From: Trueperella bonasi
GTDB taxonomy: Bacteria; Actinomycetota; Actinomycetes; Actinomycetales; Actinomycetaceae
Length of the DNA stretch: 64,000 nt
Assembly (NCBI RefSeq): GCF_030811535.1
Contig: NZ_JAUSQX010000001.1
Span: forward strand, 248,001 to 312,000
Direction of reading: 5' to 3'
Below the pieces are notes generated by a model that was not told the DNA's origin, did no database searches, and saw only the letters and a program-made list of their open reading frames with translations. This document shows positions 8,899 through 18,435 of the stretch, piece by piece (position 1 is the stretch's first letter; each line of letters starts with the position of its first letter). The position numbers and the translations under genes are program-made.

Positions 8899-8912
8899 GT
8901 TGGACTTGAATC

Positions 8913-8942
8913 ATCTTACTCACAACTTTGGCGGCTCGCCAA
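8913..8942 (-). promoter_or_regulatory. promoter of tRNA-Ala
   Basis: On the minus strand TTGGCG and TAAGAT are separated by 18 nt, placing the transcription start a few bases before the mature tRNA 5' end. Confidence 0.5.
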
Positions 8943-9019
8943 TTTGCCGAGGTTTACCGGGGGTGAGGCCGCTCACTCAGACGGGTCTATTTCACGCGAA
9001 GCTACGAAAACTCCAAGTC

Positions 9020-9667
9020 CTAGTACACGATACTTGGAGGCACGACCGTACGACGATTATAAGATCTCAATCTCCACGGCGGATTCGCCCCTGGCCTTGG
9101 CTCGACAATCGCCCACCTGCAATTATCCATTCCCTGCAAGCCGACCCATTCGGAGGGATTTAGGCCAAGTAGAGAAATGATGCCATTCGAAATTGAACCG
9201 CCATGCGCCACGAAGACTATCGTCTCATCCACCTCTGTTTTTTCCGCGTCACCAACAGCTTCTAGCACGGCTTCAACGACGCGCTCACCGGTAGCTTTGC
9301 GGGTTTCCACCTCTACTCCTGTGGGTTCACCACCGCTGCGCCAAACTTGCCACTGCTCAGCATGGGAAGCCTTAATCTCGTCAGAGGTCATTCCCTCCCA
9401 CAGCCCATAAGCTCGTTCTCGCAGCCGTTCATCTATTTTGATCTCCAGGCCGGTCTCATCCGATAAAAACTGTGCGGTTTGCACGGCGCGCCCCAAATGC
9501 GAAGAGTAAATACGTGTTGGTTTCATGCGCGCAAGCTCTTTCGCAGCTGCCCGCGCTTCCCCAAGCCCGGTATCATTCAAAGGGATATCTGCTGATCCCT
9601 GAATTCTTCTCAGCCGATTCTGTTCGGTTTGGCCATGCCGCCAAAAAACTAGCCGAAGAATGCTCAC
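9020..9667 (-). CDS. histidine phosphatase family protein (phosphoglycerate mutase-like)
   Basis: A 215-aa cytosolic phosphatase of the histidine phosphatase superfamily. The catalytic RHG motif is FWRHGQTEQNR at about residues 9-19, and the second catalytic histidine is in VFVAHGGS (about 153-160). These enzymes use a phosphohistidine intermediate. In actinobacteria a relative is regularly encoded after rsfS, but the physiological substrate is not evident; glucosyl-3-phosphoglycerate phosphatase is one possibility. The start overlaps the rsfS stop by four bases. Confidence 0.88.
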   Translation of the reverse strand: MSILRLVFWRHGQTEQNRLRRIQGSADIPLNDTGLGEARAAAKELARMKPTRIYSSHLGRAVQTAQFLSDETGLEIKIDERLRERAYGLWEGMTSDEIKASHAEQWQVWRSGGEPTGVEVETRKATGERVVEAVLEAVGDAEKTEVDETIVFVAHGGSISNGIISLLGLNPSEWVGLQGMDNCRWAIVEPRPGANPPWRLRSYNRRTVVPPSIVY

Positions 9668-10101
9668 GGCTCCTCCTCATCATCAAAAACCGGCTCAAAA
9701 TAGTCAGTCAACGCAGACCTCTCCGGTTCTTCAACTGTCACATCCTCCGGTAGTTCGATGAGCGGCTGATCTGCCCACAGCTTTTCTAATGCGTAGAATT
9801 CTCGATCCTCATCTTGCTGGACATGCACCATTAAGTCGCCATAGTCGACTATGACCCAGCGCGCTTCACCTTCGAGCCCCTCACGACGTAATCGAGTCCG
9901 GCCCGCTTTGAAAAGTGCTTGTTCGACGTCGTCAACAAGCGAGCGCACCTGCCTTTCAGACGAACCGGAGATAACTAGGAAGACGTCTGTGAGGACAAGC
10001 CTTTCCGAGACGTCGATCGCAGTGATGGAGGTTGCCTTACCGTCAGATGCGGCACGCGCCGCAATGAGAGCGAGTTCTATCGATTCCGGTGAAGCTGTCA
10101 T
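9664..10101 (-). CDS. rsfS: ribosome silencing factor RsfS
   Basis: A 145-aa RsfS/Iojap protein that binds ribosomal protein L14 and blocks subunit joining when nutrients are scarce. The core is recognisable: AARAASDGKATSITAIDVSE, LVLTDVFLVISGSSERQV, and GEARWVIVDYGDLMVHVQ. An acidic tail of about 25 residues follows the domain. It sits in the conserved nadD-rsfS arrangement, here with one membrane-protein gene between them. Confidence 0.95.
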   Translation of the reverse strand: MTASPESIELALIAARAASDGKATSITAIDVSERLVLTDVFLVISGSSERQVRSLVDDVEQALFKAGRTRLRREGLEGEARWVIVDYGDLMVHVQQDEDREFYALEKLWADQPLIELPEDVTVEEPERSALTDYFEPVFDDEEEP

Positions 10102-10114
10102 GGCGTCCTTTCAA

Positions 10115-10978
10115 TCACAACAGCATGGTGGTCTCGGAGGCCTGAGGCGGCTCGGAATCCGAGAGATAGTTCTTGGTAATCCACGAGCCGGCAAGGTATC
10201 CCACCAGCAGGCCCAGCACAATCACCAGTACCGGTACAAGCCATTGCCGCTTCGGCGATTCAACCTCGATGTCCTCGTAATCATCCAAAGTTTCATCTTC
10301 GGTATTTTCGCTGGCAGCCGTAGACGGCGCAGTGTCAGCAAAAGGTTCGGCATCGCCTGGCTCTGCATCGCTTGGTTCGGCGCTGACTGGTTCTGCGATC
10401 TCAACTTCGTTCGTGGCTCCAGCAGCACCGGACTGTCCGCCCGAGCCCTGACCATCCTTGCGCGTCATTGCAAGGAAACGTTCCCGTAACGGCGAATCCT
10501 CATCGATTTCCTGATCGTCAGCTGATTCAATCTGAGCGTGTTCGCGCGAGGCTACGACGGCGTGATCACCGCTTTGAATCTGAGCTCCATCGGTATATTC
10601 TTCAAAGCGTTCAAATACTGATTTGCGCTGTTGTGATTCGGGCGAACTCTCATCACCATCCGCGCTTTCGTTAGCCTTTGAAGTACTCAGATCTGAAGGC
10701 TCTTCTTGTGTAACATCGGTCTCGCTTTGCTGATCGGTTTGCTCAACTGCATCTTGCACCTCAGCTGCTGGCGTTATTTCGTCGCTAGACTCTTGAGCGG
10801 TTTCACTTACGTTATTTTCAAGCTTTTCCCGCTCAGCTGCCTCACGCAATTCTTTGCGCGAGGGCCGGCGCAACCGTAATTCAGCAGTCTCCGTAAGCGT
10901 TACCTCATCCGCGGGTAACGCTTCCAACTTGCCCAACTCCCGAAGTTCTCGGCGTGATAGCCGGGGAGTTTCACTCAT
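10115..10978 (-). CDS. hypothetical acidic protein with one C-terminal membrane helix
   Basis: A 287-aa protein. The first ~50 residues are highly charged ([19 protein letters not shown], then [17 protein letters not shown]), followed by a long Glu/Asp/Ser/Thr-rich, low-complexity stretch. Near the C-terminus there is a single hydrophobic helix ([19 protein letters not shown]) and a short tail. This suggests a cytoplasmic disordered domain anchored by one membrane helix. Genes of this sort are often found between nadD and rsfS in actinobacteria. No catalytic motif is visible and no function is assigned. The start overlaps the nadD stop (ATGA). Confidence 0.8.
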   Translation of the reverse strand: MSETPRLSRRELRELGKLEALPADEVTLTETAELRLRRPSRKELREAAEREKLENNVSETAQESSDEITPAAEVQDAVEQTDQQSETDVTQEEPSDLSTSKANESADGDESSPESQQRKSVFERFEEYTDGAQIQSGDHAVVASREHAQIESADDQEIDEDSPLRERFLAMTRKDGQGSGGQSGAAGATNEVEIAEPVSAEPSDAEPGDAEPFADTAPSTAASENTEDETLDDYEDIEVESPKRQWLVPVLVIVLGLLVGYLAGSWITKNYLSDSEPPQASETTMLL

Positions 10979-11655
10979 TCTTCCTCCTTGCCCTCGCCGT
11001 CGGCGCTGGGGCCTACCGGCGCTAGCGAGGTCCTATCGACATCTTTAGATACATATAGATGATACTTGTTTATATACTGCACTACCCCATCGGGCACCAA
11101 ATACCATACAGGTACGCCATTGGCGGCTCGCTGGCGAATGCCCGTTGACGAAATCGCCATGGCCGGAATTTCCACCAGTGACACAGCGCCTTCGGGTAGT
11201 CCAGAAATATCAAGATCGTGCCCCGGGCGGTTTACTCCCACAAAATGTGCAAGCTCCCAAAGATCTTCCTGGTCCTTCCATGTGAGGATCTGGGGTAGCA
11301 CGTCGGCCCCCGTGATAAAAAATAGATCCGCATCCGGATAAATCTTTCGCAAATCCCTCAAAGTGTCAATCGTATAAGTGGTTCCGCCCCGTTCTATGTC
11401 TACTCGCGATACGGTAAATCTCGTGTTGGATGCCGTAGCAATCACCGTCATGAGATATCTATGCTCAGCGAGCGTCACGCGCCGGTCTTTCTTAAAGGGC
11501 TGCTCCCCCGTGGGCACGAAGATTACCTCGTCAAGGTCAAAGTAGTACTGCACTTCAGATGCCGCTACCAGATGCCCGTGGTGGATCGGATCAAATGTTC
11601 CACCCATTATCCCGATGCGGCGGCGTGCGGTTCCTTCGCCTCTAGTTTCTGACAT
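10975..11655 (-). CDS. nadD: nicotinate-nucleotide adenylyltransferase
   Basis: Transfers AMP from ATP to nicotinate mononucleotide in NAD synthesis. The nucleotidyltransferase signature [12 protein letters not shown] is near the N-terminus, and the C-terminal ISSTGIR ([11 protein letters not shown]) is the family's second nucleotide-binding motif. I prefer the ATG at 11655 (MSETRGEG), which has AAGGTG six bases upstream. In-frame starts at 11661 and 11673 (MLKVMDMSE) are alternatives. The gene overlaps the end of proA, so the two are coupled. Product 226 aa. Confidence 0.94.
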   Translation of the reverse strand: MSETRGEGTARRRIGIMGGTFDPIHHGHLVAASEVQYYFDLDEVIFVPTGEQPFKKDRRVTLAEHRYLMTVIATASNTRFTVSRVDIERGGTTYTIDTLRDLRKIYPDADLFFITGADVLPQILTWKDQEDLWELAHFVGVNRPGHDLDISGLPEGAVSLVEIPAMAISSTGIRQRAANGVPVWYLVPDGVVQYINKYHLYVSKDVDRTSLAPVGPSADGEGKEEE

Positions 11656-12916
11656 GTCCATCACCTTCAACAATCCACATCGTCGTAGTTAGTTCTGCCA
11701 GAGCCATAGGGCCACGCGCGTGTAGTTTCTGCGTGGAAATGCCAATCTCAGCACCTAGGCCAAATTGCCCTCCGTCGGTAAAGCGAGTTGAGGCATTAAC
11801 CATGACCACAGCGGAATCTACGGCATCGGTAAACGTATTCACAGCCGAAATGTCCTGTGAAACAATCGCTTCGGTGTGCCCCGAGGAATACTTTGCAATG
11901 TGAAAAATCGCTTCATCAATTGAGTCCACTACTTTCACCGCTAAGTCAAGCGAAAGGTACTCGGTTTGCCAATCTTGTTCGGCGGCAACTTTAGCCTCTG
12001 GAATGACCTTTCGAACCGCGTCGTCGCCGCGTAGCCGAACCCCTGCCTCAGCAAACGAAGCACCTAAACGCGCGAGCAGCTTCGGAGCAACTTCGCTGTG
12101 AATGAGGAGTGTTTCAGCGGCGTTGCATACTCCTGGGCGATGAGTTTTGGCGTTTACTGCGATGTCGTGGGCCTTGTCGAGGTCGGCACCCCTATCGATA
12201 TAGACATGGCAGTTACCAATACCCGTTTCGATTGTCGGCACCGTGGCCTGCTCGATGACTGTCTGGATGAGCCCGGCCCCACCGCGCGGAATGACTAGAT
12301 CTACGTAACCTCGAGCGCGCATGAGTGCAACCGCTCCCTCGCGCCCGTGCTCGTCGACCGTCGAGACCAGTCCCGCCGGAAAACCTGCTTTTTCCACGCC
12401 GGCTCGAATTGTGTTCACGAGTACTCGGTTCGATTCAATTGCCGAGGAACCACCGCGTAAGATAACCGCGTTACCAGACTTAAGTGCAAGAACTGCCGCA
12501 TCAACGGTCACATTGGGCCGCGCTTCGTAAATCATGCCGATCACGCCCATAGGTACGCGCTTCTTGGTCAGCCGCAAACCATTGGGCAACGTCCGGCCTG
12601 CCAAAATCTCGCCGACGGGATCTGGCAAAGAAGCTACATCACGCACGCTTTCAGCAATATCTTCCAAACGCGCGTGAGTTAGCTGAAGGCGGTCCAAAAG
12701 TGCCGCACTCATACCGCTGTCACGCTCGCGAGCCATATCAGCTTGATTTGCGGCCAGAATGTCATCGGTGTTCGCCACCAGCTCATTTGCAATCGAATGG
12801 AGCAGAGCGTCCTTTTTCGCCGTGCTCGCCAAACGTAGCGAACGCGCAGATTTCTTAGCTTTAACTGCCAACTTTTCGACGTCGCGCACAGCCTCATTTT
12901 TCACAGCTACGGCCAC
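11642..12916 (-). CDS. proA: glutamate-5-semialdehyde dehydrogenase (gamma-glutamyl phosphate reductase)
   Basis: A 424-aa NADPH-dependent enzyme for the second step of proline synthesis, reducing glutamyl-5-phosphate. Typical motifs are [37 protein letters not shown] and the catalytic cysteine in [12 protein letters not shown]. The C-terminus ends at [12 protein letters not shown]. proB is transcribed in the same direction about 2 kb upstream, separated by trxA and a flavin oxidoreductase gene. Confidence 0.97.
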   Translation of the reverse strand: MAVAVKNEAVRDVEKLAVKAKKSARSLRLASTAKKDALLHSIANELVANTDDILAANQADMARERDSGMSAALLDRLQLTHARLEDIAESVRDVASLPDPVGEILAGRTLPNGLRLTKKRVPMGVIGMIYEARPNVTVDAAVLALKSGNAVILRGGSSAIESNRVLVNTIRAGVEKAGFPAGLVSTVDEHGREGAVALMRARGYVDLVIPRGGAGLIQTVIEQATVPTIETGIGNCHVYIDRGADLDKAHDIAVNAKTHRPGVCNAAETLLIHSEVAPKLLARLGASFAEAGVRLRGDDAVRKVIPEAKVAAEQDWQTEYLSLDLAVKVVDSIDEAIFHIAKYSSGHTEAIVSQDISAVNTFTDAVDSAVVMVNASTRFTDGGQFGLGAEIGISTQKLHARGPMALAELTTTMWIVEGDGHVRN

Positions 12917-12974
12917 TCCTTCTCAGCGTTTTACCCGCCGTCACGGATAGAATTCTAACTGGCACCTAGCCTAC

Positions 12975-13000
12975 GGGAATACAATGCGGAAACATGCGTT
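12975..13000 (+). promoter_or_regulatory. SigH/SigR-type promoter of trxA
   Basis: GGGAAT at 12975-12980 and CGTT at 12997-13000, with GTT starting 17 nt after the GGGAAT. This matches the pattern (G)GGAAT and GTT used by the SigH/SigR redox-stress sigma factors of actinobacteria, whose known targets include thioredoxin genes. A second element, GGGTGTGAA-AAC-TTCATACCC, follows at 13022-13042 in the presumed leader. Confidence 0.6.
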
Positions 13001-13059
13001 GATTTCGCTAGGTAACTACACGGGTGTGAAAACTTCATACCCAGCGAAAGGAAAATTCT

Positions 13060-13437
13060 ATGGCAACCATCGAAGTCACCGCAGAAAACTTTAACGATAC
13101 CGTCAAGGAAGGCACTGTGCTCCTTGATTTTTGGGCCGAATGGTGCGGGCCCTGCAAAACCTTTGGACCAACCTTCGAAGCAGCATCGGAAGAGCACACC
13201 GACATCACATTCGGAAAGGTTGATACGGAAGCTCAAGGCGAGCTAGCACAGGCTTTCCAAATCATGTCGATCCCTACACTTATGGTCTTCCGTGACGGCA
13301 TCCGAATCTACGAAGGTGCTGGCGCCTTGCCCCCAGCCGCGCTCGAAGACCTCATCAACCAGGCAAAGGCTATTGACATGGACGAGGTCCGCGCCAAGAT
13401 TGCCGAAGCAGAGGCCCAAGCAGACGACGAGGCCTAA
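13060..13437 (+). CDS. trxA: thioredoxin
   Basis: A 125-aa thioredoxin with the redox motif WCGPCK at about residues 28-33 in the context VLLDFWAEWCGPCKTFGPTF, and the cis-proline segment MSIPTLMVF. It reduces protein disulfides in the cytosol. Compared with the usual ~105 residues it has an extra acidic/helical tail (about 20 residues ending EAQADDEA). The ATG at 13060 is preceded by AAAGGAAAA. It is transcribed opposite to its neighbours, behind a SigH-like promoter and followed by a strong hairpin. Confidence 0.96.
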   Translation: MATIEVTAENFNDTVKEGTVLLDFWAEWCGPCKTFGPTFEAASEEHTDITFGKVDTEAQGELAQAFQIMSIPTLMVFRDGIRIYEGAGALPPAALEDLINQAKAIDMDEVRAKIAEAEAQADDEA

Positions 13438-13455
13438 GCGCAAACTCTTCCCAAG

Positions 13456-13501
13456 CGGAGCACCAGTCGGGTTCTTACGCCCTGTGCCGATTGGTGCTCC
13501 G
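13456..13501. terminator. terminator between trxA and the convergent flavin oxidoreductase gene
   Basis: A 15-bp inverted repeat (13456-13470 with 13487-13501; CGGAGCACCA and TGGTGCTCCG at its outer part, one internal mismatch) around a 16-nt loop. It lies between two convergent genes and can act in both directions. The outer arms recur in the leuD downstream region near 44371-44431. Confidence 0.75.
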
Positions 13502-13520
13502 TTCGCCTTTCAGAGCCTCG

Positions 13521-14453
13521 CTATGGCTGGTCTAACTTTGCCCGCGCTTGGAGCAAAGGAATAACGCCTTTCAAAGCTGAAGCAAGATCCGTTGGTAGCG
13601 AGGCCGGCAGAAGAATGATTCCATCCGCCGCGCCGAGCCCAACCCAAGATTCAATCGCGTCGGCAACCGTATAGACCGTTCCGAGCACGGATGCAATGCC
13701 TGCAAAAGGCTCGCATCCGTTCATCCGCTCGATGAGGTAGAAGCGCTCCTCGGCCGCTTGTACCGAAGCAGATATCGCGATACCCATTTCCGCAAATACG
13801 CGAATGTCTTTGCCAAATCTCTTACCCGCCGCACGGATTTTGAATCGCGCTTCACGAGCAGCGTGCGGGTCAGCAACACGTAACCGGACGGCGTCGGCAA
13901 CCGATACGATAAATTCTGCGCGTTGGTCGGAAATCGAAGGGTTGTTGATGATCAGGCACAGGCGCACTCCAGACGCGCGCGCATTAACTGCGGCTTGTTC
14001 AATCGCCTGAAAATCGGAGTCAGTGGATACGGAAATTGTGATGCCGCCCCAGCCCTGCTCCTGTGCCGCGAGAAGATCAACGGCTGCATTGATCTCCTCG
14101 GCCTGCCCCTCCACCCCGGCAAATATGCCAGCCTGAGATACTTCAGCCAAGCGAGAAGCGGTATAGACCGCACCGAACTTAGGCTCGTGCCGAAAATCCG
14201 AACCAGCCTGAAACTGCGAACCGAAAGTGACGAAGTCGAATCCGCCTTGTTGTGCTGCACGCACCGAGGCCGCCAGCCGCGGATAGTTCAATTGGTCAAA
14301 AGGCGATTCGTCGAATCCAGGCGGAGTAAAGGCGCCCAGCAGAGTTAAATCGACGCCCAACCATGTGGTCGAGGGATAATTTGGCGCAAAAGTAGTATCT
14401 AAGTGTTGCGTATTTTTCGGAGCCATGTGTGAGGACGGCAGTTCAATGGTCAT
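13521..14453 (-). CDS. luciferase-like flavin-dependent oxidoreductase
   Basis: A protein of about 310 aa of the bacterial-luciferase-like (LLM) flavin family, predicted TIM barrel using FMNH2 or F420. Supporting patterns are the opening strand WLGVDLTLLGAF, AASVRAAQQGGFDFVTFGSQF, and FGAVYTASRLAEVSQ. Family members act on varied substrates, so the reaction is undefined. I chose ATG 14453 (MTIELPSS) over TTG 14465, since GGAAAA lies at the right distance. A 12-base palindrome lies 20 nt upstream. It is convergent with trxA and sits between proA and proB. Confidence 0.75.
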   Translation of the reverse strand: MTIELPSSHMAPKNTQHLDTTFAPNYPSTTWLGVDLTLLGAFTPPGFDESPFDQLNYPRLAASVRAAQQGGFDFVTFGSQFQAGSDFRHEPKFGAVYTASRLAEVSQAGIFAGVEGQAEEINAAVDLLAAQEQGWGGITISVSTDSDFQAIEQAAVNARASGVRLCLIINNPSISDQRAEFIVSVADAVRLRVADPHAAREARFKIRAAGKRFGKDIRVFAEMGIAISASVQAAEERFYLIERMNGCEPFAGIASVLGTVYTVADAIESWVGLGAADGIILLPASLPTDLASALKGVIPLLQARAKLDQP

Positions 14454-14472
14454 GTGGTTTTCCAATTGTTAT

Positions 14473-14484
14473 ATCACCGGTGAT
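14473..14484. promoter_or_regulatory. candidate operator of the flavin oxidoreductase gene
   Basis: A perfect 12-base palindrome, ATCACCGGTGAT, followed on the minus strand by ATAACAATTGG and the start codon. It overlaps the likely -10 area, where a repressor such as a GntR- or TetR-type protein could act. The regulator is not encoded nearby. Confidence 0.4.
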
Positions 14485-14883
14485 GAAATGCCGGCTACTG
14501 TCGATTAGTTTTTTACACGGAATGGTTAATACATTCGCCAATGGAGCCACACGTGGGCGAATATTGCCCTAACCTCTTCGGAATGATTGAGACATGGGGT
14601 GATGTCACTCTCGATCATTGTCATTCCTTTCCACACTAGTTTCGAGGTAGCTTCACGCTTCGCGGATATTTACACGAAGTATTTCCGTATCTTAACTTCT
14701 ATAAATATTACTCAGCGCGCATACTTTTAAAGGTTGCTACCCATTGAAATTACCCAAATTCGCGCCACCCGGTCAATGATCGAGCAGCAAAATGCCACTC
14801 ATTCCACAAACTGAGAGACCGTATCTCGCAATCTGGTCCAGAACTTTCCGCGAGATATCGGGGATATGCCGGGCCGCAACCGA
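14485..14883. other. intergenic stretch upstream of the flavin oxidoreductase gene
   Basis: About 400 bases, AT-richer than the surroundings, with no credible gene on either strand. It probably holds the promoter of the minus-strand oxidoreductase gene (TTGGCG and TGTAAA, 18-nt spacing, near 14500-14540). I see no RNA gene or repeat in it. Confidence 0.4.
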
Positions 14884-14918
14884 GTGCGTGTGAGGTTCGG
14901 CACGAAGCTCACACGCAC
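14884..14918 (-). terminator. hairpin after proB
   Basis: A perfect 11-bp stem, GTGCGTGTGAG with CTCACACGCAC (14884-14894/14908-14918), 13-nt loop, about 39 nt after the proB stop. No T-run follows on the minus strand, so it may be a processing or stability element rather than a full intrinsic terminator. Confidence 0.5.
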
Positions 14919-14956
14919 ATTGCCAAAAGGTTACGAGCAAGTAAGTAGCGGGTGTC

Positions 14957-16063
14957 TTACCTTGTTGGCAGTACCAGATCGTCTGCGTGAATCACTGGTC
15001 TGGGAGCCACCTTACCCGCAATATATTCCTGCAATTCAGGCGTCGAAAAAGCACTCAACCCACGGGCAACCTCAACGCCGCGCCCGTCGACGATCGAGAC
15101 CAGATCACCGGCGGCGATCCTTCCTTGCACCGCAGTCATTCCAACGGCAAGCAGCGATGCTCCCCCACTTCCAAGCGCCCGTTTCGCGCCGTCGTCCACG
15201 GTTATGGTCCCCTTGACGAGCGCTGCGTGTCTAAGCCACAGATCTCGCGCAGGCACCTTCTTTGAGCGCGGCAAAAACCATGTCCCAACACTTTGCCCGT
15301 CGAGCGCGGCACCAAGATCGTTTGTAGATGCCAACAGGGTCGCCACCCCGCCCGATGTTGCCATACGCGCAGCTTCAACTTTGGTAGCCATTCCGCCCGT
15401 ACCAACATCTGATCCACGACCCGTGATCGTAAACTGTTCGAGCTCGCTCATATCGTTCACTACGGAAATTAACTCGGCTCCGGGCGCACCCGGTGGTCCG
15501 GAATACAATCCGTTCACATCCGTCAGCAAAATAAGCGCAGTGGCACTGACAATGTGTGCGACCAACGCGGCGAGCCTGTCGTTATCCCCAAATCGCAGCT
15601 CGTCTGTTACCACGGCGTCATTTTCGTTAACGATAGGCACGACACCGAGGTGCAGTAAACGCTTGAGCGCCGATTGGACGTTGTTATAGTGGCGACGATC
15701 GACGACGTCGTCCGGGGTGAGAAGCGCTTGCCCGATCGTAATGCCATAGCGTGCAAACTCGTCGGTATAGGCGCGAATGAGGTGGGATTGGCCAACCATC
15801 GACGCCGCCTGCTGGTCACGCACATCGGCGGGACGACGCCGAAAACCGAGTGGCTCCAATCCGGCGGCAATCGAACCGGAAGAAACAAGCACAATCTGCT
15901 GCCCACGCATGGCTGCCGGGCCGACGACGTCGACCAAACGTTTGATCTGTTCGCGGGCAAGCGAGCCATGATGCGTGAGTGAGGAAGAGCCGATCTTAAT
16001 AACTATTCTGGGCGCTTGACCAAGTAGGGCCCGGTTCGAAAGTAGGTTCTGCACATTCTCCAT
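14957..16063 (-). CDS. proB: glutamate 5-kinase
   Basis: The 368-aa enzyme phosphorylates glutamate for proline synthesis. The amino acid kinase domain (residues ~17-260) begins RIVIKIGSSSLTHHG and includes VVPIVNENDAV and SDVGTGGMATKVEAA. The last ~80 residues form a PUA domain (VDDGAKRALGSGGASLLAVG), the usual long form of ProB. It follows obg by 12 nt and should be co-transcribed with it. Confidence 0.97.
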   Translation of the reverse strand: MENVQNLLSNRALLGQAPRIVIKIGSSSLTHHGSLAREQIKRLVDVVGPAAMRGQQIVLVSSGSIAAGLEPLGFRRRPADVRDQQAASMVGQSHLIRAYTDEFARYGITIGQALLTPDDVVDRRHYNNVQSALKRLLHLGVVPIVNENDAVVTDELRFGDNDRLAALVAHIVSATALILLTDVNGLYSGPPGAPGAELISVVNDMSELEQFTITGRGSDVGTGGMATKVEAARMATSGGVATLLASTNDLGAALDGQSVGTWFLPRSKKVPARDLWLRHAALVKGTITVDDGAKRALGSGGASLLAVGMTAVQGRIAAGDLVSIVDGRGVEVARGLSAFSTPELQEYIAGKVAPRPVIHADDLVLPTR

Positions 16064-16075
16064 CCTAGTTCCGGA

Positions 16076-17590
16076 TCAGCTGCCGGATGGATCTGTCCAG
16101 ATTCCTCCGTCGCGATCTTCTTGCAAAGCTTGGCGCGCTTCTTCCTTGGCGTCCATTCGATCGTGGAACGCGGCTTTACGCTGCGCCCTGGTGGGCCGTG
16201 ACCAGTCCTCGAGGCGAGCATCCATACCGCGCGGTGCCAAGTGTTCGGCACCCGTGGAAACGGTCGGCTCCCAGTCAAAGATGACTCCGCCGTCGAGCGG
16301 TCCAATCACAACCGTGTCACCCGCGCGGGCGCCCACCTTGAGGAGTTCTTTTTCCACTCCGAGGGCATGTAGCCTGTCGGCAAGGTAACCGACCGCCTCG
16401 TCGTTGGCGAAGTCCGTCTGGTTTATCCACCGTTCGGGTGTGCGCCCGCGCACCTGATACACGGTAGCTGCGCCGTGGTTAACAGGCTTAACTGTCAAGC
16501 GAGAATCGTCTTGCGTAACCGGGCGAATAACCGGCCGGGTCTGCGGGAGAACATCCTGAGAGCGAATCTCTTGCACAATTTTCGCCAGCGCAAATCCCAG
16601 TTCTCGAAGTCCCTGATGCGCCGCTGCAGACACGATAAACACCGGATATCCCTTCGCCTCAATCTCCGGTTTGACGAATTCTGCCAGTTCGCGTGCTTCG
16701 GGCAGGTCCGCCTTGTTCAACACGACGACGCGTGGGCGGTCCATGAGTGGAACGCGATCTTCCATTGGCGGGATAATGTCGGCGTAGGCAGCTAGTTCAC
16801 CTTCAATAACTTCAAGGTCCGACATTGGATCACGCGAAATCTCGTAAGTACCACAGTCCACTACGTGAGCGATGACTGCGCATCTTTCGATGTGCCGCAA
16901 AAATTCGTGGCCGAGGCCTTTGCCCTGTGACGCTCCGGGAATGAGCCCGGGAACATCAGCCATGGTAAAACGGTAATCTCCTGCTAACACAACTCCCAGG
17001 TTCGGCACGAGGGTGGTGAATGGATAATCCGCGATTTTTGGGCGCGCTGCCGACATCGCCGCAATAAGTGAAGATTTGCCCGCGGAAGGAAAGCCGACAA
17101 GCGCGACGTCGGCAACTGACTTCAGTTCAAGGACAATCGATATTTGCTCTCCCGGCTCGCCCTGCAGAGCAAAACCTGGAGCTTTCCGTTTCGGCGAAGC
17201 CAGCGCCGCGTTGCCCAGACCACCGTATCCGCCCTCGGCGACCAGGTATTCATCTCCATCGCCAACCAAGTCGGCAAGGATGTTACCGTCGACGTCTTTA
17301 ACAACCGTTCCAGATGGAACAGCCACAACTAGGTTTTCGCCGCGCTTACCGTGGCGCAGGTCCCCTTCACCAGGTTTGCCATTCTCTGCCTTTAAATGTG
17401 GCGAATGATGGAGTGAGAGCAGTGTATTTTCCTGCGGGTCGACCCTAAGGATCACATCCCCGCCGTGCCCGCCATTTCCTCCATCTGGGCCACCGAGGGG
17501 CTTAAACTTCTCTCGGCGTACCGAGGTGATGCCGTTGCCGCCTTTTCCCGCCTGAATGTGCAAAGTTACGCGGTCAATAAAATTGGCCAT
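16076..17590 (-). CDS. obgE: GTPase Obg/CgtA
   Basis: An essential GTPase associated with the 50S ribosomal subunit and stress signalling. The 504-aa protein has the glycine-rich Obg fold (1-160: [20 protein letters not shown]), a G domain (P-loop [21 protein letters not shown]) and a C-terminal OCT domain (about 350-430), followed by a charged tail of about 60 residues. The order rplU-rpmA-obg-proB is the classical one. Confidence 0.97.
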   Translation of the reverse strand: MANFIDRVTLHIQAGKGGNGITSVRREKFKPLGGPDGGNGGHGGDVILRVDPQENTLLSLHHSPHLKAENGKPGEGDLRHGKRGENLVVAVPSGTVVKDVDGNILADLVGDGDEYLVAEGGYGGLGNAALASPKRKAPGFALQGEPGEQISIVLELKSVADVALVGFPSAGKSSLIAAMSAARPKIADYPFTTLVPNLGVVLAGDYRFTMADVPGLIPGASQGKGLGHEFLRHIERCAVIAHVVDCGTYEISRDPMSDLEVIEGELAAYADIIPPMEDRVPLMDRPRVVVLNKADLPEARELAEFVKPEIEAKGYPVFIVSAAAHQGLRELGFALAKIVQEIRSQDVLPQTRPVIRPVTQDDSRLTVKPVNHGAATVYQVRGRTPERWINQTDFANDEAVGYLADRLHALGVEKELLKVGARAGDTVVIGPLDGGVIFDWEPTVSTGAEHLAPRGMDARLEDWSRPTRAQRKAAFHDRMDAKEEARQALQEDRDGGIWTDPSGS

Positions 17591-17661
17591 GACGTCCTCT
17601 CAGTTGTCAAAATTATTGCAGAAATTATTTTCCGCGGTGCGCCGATCTTGAAGATACGACA

Positions 17662-17690
17662 ATGGGTGGAGAGCATCGCCCCCCACCCAT
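17662..17690 (-). terminator. hairpin between rpmA and obgE
   Basis: ATGGGTGG at 17662-17669 pairs with CCACCCAT at 17683-17690 across a 13-nt loop, 24 nt after the rpmA stop. No T-run is seen, so it probably attenuates or protects the mRNA rather than ending transcription fully. Confidence 0.4.
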
Positions 17691-17714
17691 GCTGAATAAA
17701 CCAGCCGAACGCTA

Positions 17715-17969
17715 CTAGGCGTCGACTGCTACGCTCACTACTTTGCGTCCGCGTTTGGTTCCGAACTCAACGAATCCGGTCTCAAGAGCGAACAGCGTGT
17801 CATCCTTGCCGCGGCCTACATTTTGGCCGGGGTGGTACTTGGTGCCGCGCTGGCGAACGAGGATCTCGCCCGCGTTGACAGCCTGCCCGCCAAAGCGCTT
17901 AATGCCGAGGCGTTGCGCATTGGAATCGCGACCGTTGCGAGTGGAGCTCGCACCCTTCTTTGTTGCCAT
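17715..17969 (-). CDS. rpmA: ribosomal protein L27
   Basis: An 84-aa bL27 of the large subunit, near the peptidyl-transferase centre. The sequence begins [17 protein letters not shown] and contains [10 protein letters not shown] and [16 protein letters not shown], all family hallmarks. It has no cleavable N-terminal extension of the Firmicutes kind. It is co-transcribed with rplU, 35 nt upstream. Confidence 0.98.
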   Translation of the reverse strand: MATKKGASSTRNGRDSNAQRLGIKRFGGQAVNAGEILVRQRGTKYHPGQNVGRGKDDTLFALETGFVEFGTKRGRKVVSVAVDA

Positions 17970-18004
17970 CTTCAGACCTTCTTTTCTTAAAAGCTCGTGA
18001 CTGG

Positions 18005-18310
18005 TTAGCCGATGTTGGTGACCTTCAAGCGGGTCAGCTTCTGACGGTGGCCCATGCGCTTGCGGTAACCGGTCTTGTTCTTGTATTTGATGATCGAAAT
18101 CTTCGGACCCTTTTCATCACGAACAATTTCGGCGGTCACCTTCGCGGAAATACCATCGGCAGACGTGGTGATCTTGTCACCGTCGACGAGCATGATCGGC
18201 TCAAGCTCGACCTTGTCGCCAGCTTCGCCTTCAATTCTGTTCGTAACCACGATAGATCCGACGGACACCTTTTCCTGGCGCCCGCCTGTCTTTACAATCG
18301 CGTAAACCAC
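18005..18310 (-). CDS. rplU: ribosomal protein L21
   Basis: A 101-aa bL21 protein. I place the start at GTG 18310 ([15 protein letters not shown]), the conserved N-terminus; the longer frame to 18409 adds residues foreign to the family and crosses the promoter. The core motifs [17 protein letters not shown] and [21 protein letters not shown] are clear. First gene of the rplU-rpmA-obgE-proB unit. Confidence 0.97.
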   Translation of the reverse strand: MVYAIVKTGGRQEKVSVGSIVVTNRIEGEAGDKVELEPIMLVDGDKITTSADGISAKVTAEIVRDEKGPKISIIKYKNKTGYRKRMGHRQKLTRLKVTNIG

Positions 18311-18380
18311 GTTCAGCTCATCTCTGTCGATTTGGTGCACATGCGTGCATTGGAAACTGCGCTCATTGCGCCGAGTTACA

Positions 18381-18409
18381 AGTTTACTGAGATCACCTAT
18401 TCGTAACAA
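18381..18409 (-). promoter_or_regulatory. promoter of rplU-rpmA-obgE-proB
   Basis: On the minus strand TTGTTA (18409-18404) and TAAACT (18386-18381) are separated by exactly 17 nt. Transcription would start near 18374, giving a leader of about 64 nt in front of the rplU GTG. Confidence 0.65.
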
Positions 18410-18435
18410 GTCTGCCTAGGGCGATCATCGCCACA

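Noticed and set aside
8777-9163. Frames containing LRGFEPLTSSMPWKRA across 8.8-9.2 kb
   Set aside because: Spurious translation of the antisense strand of tRNA-Ala.
18311-18409. N-terminal extension of L21 to 18409
   Set aside because: The added residues have no match to the family, the stretch contains the rplU promoter, and GTG 18310 gives the conserved start.
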